Source of the DNA: Glandiceps talaboti
Taxonomy: Eukaryota > Hemichordata > Enteropneusta > Spengelidae
Direction of reading: 5' to 3'
DNA length: 32,500 nt
Assembly (NCBI RefSeq): GCF_964340395.1
Contig: NC_135554.1
Span: 24,070,592 to 24,103,091, forward strand
The notes under the pieces were generated by a model that was not told where the DNA came from, ran no database searches, and saw only the letters and a program-made list of their open reading frames with translations. Positions 12,422 to 32,500 of this stretch are shown piece after piece; within the stretch, counting starts at the first letter, position 1; each line of letters starts with the position of its first letter. The position numbers and the translations under genes are program-made.

Positions 12422-13424
12422 TGTATGTATGTATGTATGTATGTACGTACGTACGTACGTACGTACGTACGTACGTATGTATGTATGTATGTATGTATGT
12501 ATGTATGTATGTATGTATGTATGTATGTATGTATGTATGTACTGTGGAGTCAAGTTTTGCGATTGGTGAGAGTTGTCGGCTTGGAATCTGCAGGTCGCAG
12601 GTTCGAGCCCCATCGCTGCCGTTTGTTTCTGAGTGACTAAAGTCCTTGAGCAAGATTTGAACCACGACTGTGCCTCAGTCAAATCAACTGTATAATTAGG
12701 GACCTGGTAGGAGAGAGGAGAGGGGTTGCAATGTGAATGCTTTAATCCCATGTGCTTGATTGTATGCTCCCAGGGAGTTGAGGTAGTATAAAGTATAGAT
12801 CCATGCCAGGGGAAATAATTGTAAAGCTCTTTGAGCAAAAATTTGGAAAGCACTATATAGAAGCCAACATTATTATTATTACTGTTGATATACATGGATT
12901 GTGGCCTTTCTACGAAAGAGATGCGTCATTACTAGGAAACAAGTTTGTGTTTTTGTATTGATTGCTCTGAGCTATTTTCTCCAGTGCAATGGCATGTGAC
13001 TTTAAATAGTGACTGATTAATGTATAGATAGTTCAAGTCATATGTTAATCTCTGGCTATTAGGCTTGCCAATACTAGTTTACTAGACTACAACGGTAGTT
13101 TTTTTTATAGTGAACACGGCAAAAGTCTCCTAGCTAATCAAGATAGGTTATGTATTTTTTCTTTGATGTTCCTCACTTTGTGGAAAAGTTCACATTCATT
13201 TGAGACTAATGATTAAGATACGACAAGAATACTTTCCCATTTAATAAGAAATGTATATCGATGGTTGAAGATTATTACTAATTCATATTATTCACCACAC
13301 AGATTACGACAAATGCATTGATGGTGAATACGACTGTGGAAGCCATCGATGCATACCGAATTCACTATTGTGCAATGGCTATTATGATTGCTTTGACAGG
13401 TCAGATGAAGCTGGGTGTGACTAA
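11194..13424 (+). CDS. Small secreted protein with two LDLa domains (3 coding exons)
   Basis: Joining 11194-11257, 12138-12263 and 13303-13424 gives a 103-residue protein. Residues 1 to about 18 are a signal peptide (MKCAIIVLLCMCLIVADA). Domain 1 spans about 23-63 and domain 2 about 67-102. Each has six cysteines in LDL-receptor class A spacing and an acidic calcium-binding end (NGRDES in domain 1, DRSDEAGC in domain 2). Both introns are phase 1, so each domain is one symmetrical exon, as is common for shuffled LDLa modules. The start ATG has A at -3 (ACCATGA). LDLa modules usually bind calcium and extracellular ligands; this protein has no transmembrane segment, so a soluble extracellular role is inferred. 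The ligand is unknown. The TAA stop lies two bases before the exon-3 donor, so more 3' exons are non-coding. Confidence 0.82.
12138..12263 (+). CDS. LDLa gene, coding exon 2 (LDLa domain 1)
   Basis: The acceptor is GCCTTAG and the donor C|GTAAGT. Cysteine spacing is C-x7-C-x8-C-x6-C-x5-C-x8-C. The second spacing is longer than the usual four to six, and the calcium-site end QDCPNGRDES is present with Asn replacing one Asp. Confidence 0.82.
12392..12540. repeat. (GTAT)n/(GTAC)n microsatellite in LDLa intron 2
   Basis: A GTAT array has a central block of about 8 GTAC units (about 12441-12476). It directly abuts the SINE that follows. Confidence 0.95.
12541..12888 (+). mobile_element. tRNA-derived SINE
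   Basis: GGTTCGAGCCC at 12600-12610 matches the RNA polymerase III B box, preceded by a tRNA-like TGGTGAGAG...TTGGAATCTG region with a degenerate A box. A body of about 200 bp follows. The 3' tail has GTAAAGCTCTTTGAGCA, AAAGCACTATATA and a terminal ATT triplet repeat, as in several marine-invertebrate SINE tails. It lies in the sense orientation inside intron 2 of the LDLa gene. Exact ends are estimates. Confidence 0.72.
12600..12610 (+). promoter_or_regulatory. Pol III B box of the SINE
   Basis: GGTTCGAGCCC fits the GGTTCGANNCC consensus. It is part of the SINE, not of a functional tRNA gene. Confidence 0.65.
13303..13424 (+). CDS. LDLa gene, coding exon 3 (LDLa domain 2)
   Basis: The acceptor is ACCACACAG. 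Cysteine spacing C-x6-C-x4-C-x6-C-x5-C-x8-C is textbook LDLa, ending DRSDEAGCD and TAA. A donor AAAG|GTAAGC follows at 13427. With the stop 2 bases before the junction, nonsense-mediated decay would not be expected. Confidence 0.85.
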
Positions 13425-13601
13425 AGGTAAGCACATGTATCAAAAAAGAATGATAATCTGCAATACTATTACTGTTATTTCCTTTTCTTGTGAAATTACA
13501 TATATAGTTGCAATATGCTATCCTTATCATACTCTGTTAACAGAGCGAACGCTAGCCAGACTGTTTCGAAACTGTTTGAATTGAGACAAGTTCAGTTTCA
13601 T

Positions 13602-13700
13602 GATAATAATATAATAATGTTGCTATTTATATAGCGCTTTCCTACTCTGTGCTCAGAGCGCTTTACAATTATTACCCTTGGCTCGGACCTTTAGGGGCAC
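13602..13700 (-). mobile_element. Truncated SINE tail, opposite orientation
   Basis: Read on the minus strand this segment gives GGGTAATAATTGTAAAGCGC, then GAGCACAGAGTAGGAAAGCG, CTATATAAATAG and an ATT-rich end. It matches the tail of the SINE at 12541-12888. The 5' tRNA part is missing. Confidence 0.6.
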
Positions 13701-13815
13701 AATGGTCAATTTGAGAAATACAACCCTGTTGTATAAAAAAGCTTTAAAACATTCCTTCTGCCCGGCTACATTCAACCATAAGATTAGTTTCTCGTACTCT
13801 CTGTTTGATTTTCAG

Positions 13816-13940
13816 ATTTCTGAAGACATAGAAGCAAATTCTGAAGTTATCAATAACAAATATAGCACTATCTCAATAACTGTAGAGAAAGTGCTACCTG
13901 GCCTTTCTTTACAAAATAAACAGTTTGATGTTTGCATGGA
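13816..13940 (+). other. Probable non-coding last exon of the LDLa gene
   Basis: A good acceptor, GTTTGATTTTCAG, ends at 13815 and AATAAA lies at 13915-13920, followed by GT-rich sequence. This makes a short 3'UTR exon that would pair with the donor at 13427. The end coordinate is approximate. Confidence 0.45.
13915..13920 (+). terminator. Poly(A) signal AATAAA (LDLa gene)
   Basis: A canonical hexamer about 100 bases into the proposed last exon, with a TG-rich downstream stretch. Confidence 0.45.
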
Positions 13941-13970
13941 TGATATACATTTAGGCTTTCTTGTCGGTTT

Positions 13971-14141
13971 TATGTATGTATGTATGTATGTATGTATGTA
14001 TGTATGTATGTATGTATGTATGTATGTATGTATGTATGCATGTATGTATGTATGTATGTATTTATTTATTTATTTGCGTGTGTGTGTGTGTGGTGTGTGT
14101 GTGTGTGTGCGCGCGCGCAAAGATGTATGTATGTATGTATG
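13971..14141. repeat. (TATG)n, (TATT)n, (GT)n compound array
   Basis: A TATG array passes into TATT and then GT and GC alternation, followed by a few TATG units. It lies just beyond the predicted LDLa gene end. Confidence 0.93.
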
Positions 14142-14461
14142 TGTGGACATTGGCATATACCACTTTTTTCGTACATGTACACTTTTGTTTTTGAAAATTG
14201 TACAACGTTTGAAGGATTCAATACAAGCAGCTATTCAATAACGCAAATCCAAGGGGGTGCTGAAAATCTTGTTTTGTTCCACATACGATGTTTTCTGATG
14301 TATCGATACAATGAAACGACAATTGGACATGCACCTCATATAATATAATATCACAAAGTCGTGTATCATGATCACCTGGTGTTTGTTGACGCCCATTGAG
14401 AGACCAAATTCCTCATGTCTTACACTCGTGACAATCCGTCCGGTTGATCAACCACAAATGT

Positions 14462-14467
14462 TTTATT
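14462..14467 (-). terminator. Candidate poly(A) signal AATAAA for the ABCC gene
   Basis: The first AATAAA on the minus strand after the ABCC stop codon, about 380 bases downstream. If used, the 3'UTR would contain the GA microsatellite at 14518-14629. Confidence 0.4.
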
Positions 14468-14514
14468 CAATTAAGTGCACATACTCACATACTCACACAC
14501 ATACTCAAATATAT

Positions 14515-14630
<116 letters not shown>

Positions 14631-14845
14631 ATTAAGATATATCAATGATAAGGCAGGTCAACCGAGTTTTAGTTGTCAATAAAATGTTAAATGATAGATT
14701 TTGCGCATAACAGAAACATATTAATGTAAAAATAATCTTGAAGTGAAAATTTTACAAACAAAAAGACAAAACGAACTCTATGGACTACTACACTGCACTA
14801 AACATAGCTTGTGCATAAGCCTATGTAGAGTAGCATGGATTTTAG

Positions 14846-30867
<16,022 letters not shown>

Positions 30868-31030
30868 CTGGGACAAATAATACACTTCCGTCAGTTCTAA
30901 TGAAGTGGTGATACTACCCCATCGGGCTTCTTGTAAAGTATCGTTATTTCATTTCAGACATTTCACACATTGTTAGATAAAAATATCGACAATAGCGTTG
31001 TAGCACAACTGTACATTTCAATGTTTACCC

Positions 31031-31290
31031 TGTTGTTATCTTTGCAATATACGCGATCATTTGGCTGTTACTATGGGCGTGGTCATGTTGCTAGACATAT
31101 TTGCAAACATTTTTTGAATGTTTATTCATTTGTCTATTAATCCATGTTGTTATCTTTGCAATATATGCGATCATTTGGCTGTTGCCATGAGCGTGGTCTT
31201 GTTGCTAGGCATATTTGCATACACTTTTTGAATGTTTATTCAATTGTCTAAGAATCCCTGTTGTTATCTTTGTGAAATACACCACCGTTT
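31031..31290. repeat. 114-bp tandem repeat, about 2.3 copies
   Basis: TGTTGTTATCTTTG starts units at 31031, 31145 and 31259. The units share GCGTGGTC and GTTGCTAG blocks and TTTTTTGAATGTTTATTCA. Confidence 0.88.
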
Positions 31291-31928
31291 GTAGCTATGA
31301 ATATACTGAAGTCCAGGCTCTGTGAATATCATAGACTTTGTATTGCAAGCCTAGTGAAGATATTATAACATTGTGTTGGATTCTGTGTTACCCAGTACAA
31401 TCCACTATTGACTCTTTGTGGAGAGTTGAAGTGAACTACATACATGAACATAACATTTGAGTCATGAGAACTGTGTAAGGATTGAGAGTGTTCCAAGTTG
31501 ACTGACAGTGTAACCACACTAGAAGAGCGCCGCCAGTGTTGGAATTTAGAAGATACTTTCAGTTGGACATTGTGCTGTAGATTTCAACCGTTTGTGTACC
31601 TACGTCATACTGTTTGTGTATCGTATATTTTCAGTACTGTAATTGAACAATTGAACCCTTTTATACTTTGTAGGAAGTAAGCGTTAGATAGCAGCATATG
31701 AACATTTTCTATGCATATTAATCCTTTGTTTATCTTCATTAAAATGTTTCATTGTTATCCTCTAAACCCAAATGGGTGTTGCCTCCTACTCTCACCCTAG
31801 TGTAAATTATTGGTTAGAAAGTCAGCAATTGAACCAGACCCGTGCCCGTGTGTATGTATGTTTAGAAATTCTTTCATTGATCCTGTTTTCTCGCATGTAC
31901 CCTTTGAGCGGGCCAAGAGGTTTACAAC

Positions 31929-32000
31929 TACATAATACTACATACTGATTTGAAATTGATTGTGCTGTGTGCAACAATTTTTAAATTTTGACCAATTTAG
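31929..32000. repeat. Dispersed repeat fragment (copy 2)
   Basis: Related to 11024-11080 through ATACTACATACTGA, AAATTGAT, GCTGTGTGCAACAAT and GACCAATTTA. Confidence 0.5.
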
Positions 32001-32098
32001 TTACAAGGGGGTGGGGAAAAGATGTTCTGAGGCCTTACTAAAAGAATTTTTTGTTTAGTTCGTCCGGGGGACTTATAGATTGGGTTCGCACACATTTT

Positions 32099-32200
32099 GT
32101 TATCTGACCAAAATATACTGCCATTTGGTTGTTGCTAAGGGCGTGGTCATGGTTGCTAGAGCCAATGTCTCAAAATGTTTTGAAGAAAATCTGCAGAATA
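32099..32200. repeat. Diverged copy of the 114-bp repeat unit
   Basis: TTGTTATCTGACCAAAATAT, CATTTGGTTGTTGCTA, GGGCGTGGTCATG and TTGCTAG align in order with the units at 31031-31290, showing the unit is part of an interspersed family. Confidence 0.6.
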
Positions 32201-32500
32201 ACACTTCAAGAAACATGTCATCTCACCGTCATGTCATTTTTCCCTTCCCTCCAGAGGGCCAAACTTGGTAATTGCCCGCCCACTGTAAAATCGTGTACGA
32301 ACAGCTTTTTGCACGAACAGCTTCGTTGGTTGCAACCTATGAGACTCATCGAATCAAATGTGGTTTCTTCGTTGTATGTAGACATACTAGTAAAATTTTA
32401 GACTGTCGACAGTCGCTCGCGCCTTTTTTTCCTACGTTTTATCTAAACTCCGATCCGACGCAACACTAGTATAATCGCAAACTGATATTGAGGGCCGAAG

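Larger units (their letters stand above)
30868..32500. other. Upstream region of the ABCC gene in the window, no exon recognised
   Basis: The next 5' exon of TMD1 was expected here but no ABCC-like reading was found on the minus strand. It is either one long intron or a region with a short exon I missed. The sequence is mostly repeat-like. Confidence 0.4.

Noticed and set aside
12564-12615. A tRNA gene
   Set aside because: Only the B box and part of the D-arm are tRNA-like. The acceptor stem cannot be closed, so it is a SINE head.
12254-12895. A 213-codon minus-strand ORF
   Set aside because: It is the antisense of a GTAT array plus a SINE.
31498-31680. A 60-codon plus-strand ORF
   Set aside because: Composition and lack of splice sites do not support coding. 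The region looks repeat-derived, but no LTR pair could be shown.
32401-32414. A 14-bp perfect palindrome, GACTGTCGACAGTC
   Set aside because: Short and isolated. One such palindrome in a window this long is weak evidence of function.

Overview
The window is nuclear DNA from an animal, AT-rich and crowded with microsatellites, carrying genes split by GT-AG spliceosomal introns. It is probably an aquatic invertebrate: a tRNA-derived SINE with an AAAGCNCTATATA-type tail, small LDLa-domain exons and a SUR/MRP-like ABCC gene all fit, but the phylum cannot be fixed from sequence alone (invertebrate deuterostome or lophotrochozoan are my guesses). No prokaryotic, phage or CRISPR feature was seen.

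The dominant gene is on the minus strand from 30867 down to 14846. I assembled 24 exons, all with GT-AG boundaries and compatible phases, giving 1092 in-frame codons plus a TAA stop. They encode the last part of TMD1, NBD1, the linker, all of TMD2 and NBD2 of an ABCC transporter closest in feel to the sulfonylurea-receptor branch (ABCC8/9). The 5' exons (N-terminus and early TMD1) lie beyond 32500 or were not recognisable in 30868-32500. NBD1 has the DD Walker B end and NBD2 the DE end, the asymmetry usual for ABCC proteins.

The second clear gene is on the plus strand (11194-13424 coding). It encodes a small secreted protein of 103 residues with a signal peptide and two LDL-receptor class A domains, one per exon, with phase-1 introns. 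A fourth, non-coding exon with a poly(A) signal probably ends it near 13940. The two genes converge, tail to tail, around 13.9-14.5 kb.

Region 1-11000 has no gene I can name. It holds a 536-bp terminal-inverted-repeat element with a target-site duplication (121-656), a foldback element (9706-9870), many tri- and tetranucleotide arrays, and a few weak exon candidates. Repeats also fill the introns of the ABCC gene: a 29-40 bp minisatellite interrupted by an inserted sequence containing a 36-bp perfect palindrome, a 99-bp tandem duplication, and CT, ATGT and AGAC arrays lying next to splice sites.

The most unusual observation is a five-copy, 45-bp in-frame minisatellite at the end of an ABCC TMD2 exon (about 19331-19537). 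Every copy repeats the exon end together with its 5' splice site, so the gene carries five near-equivalent, frame-preserving donors. A second is a long CT microsatellite acting as the polypyrimidine tract of the NBD1 Q-loop exon, an arrangement like the TG/T tract of CFTR. All gene models are by eye, and no database search was run.
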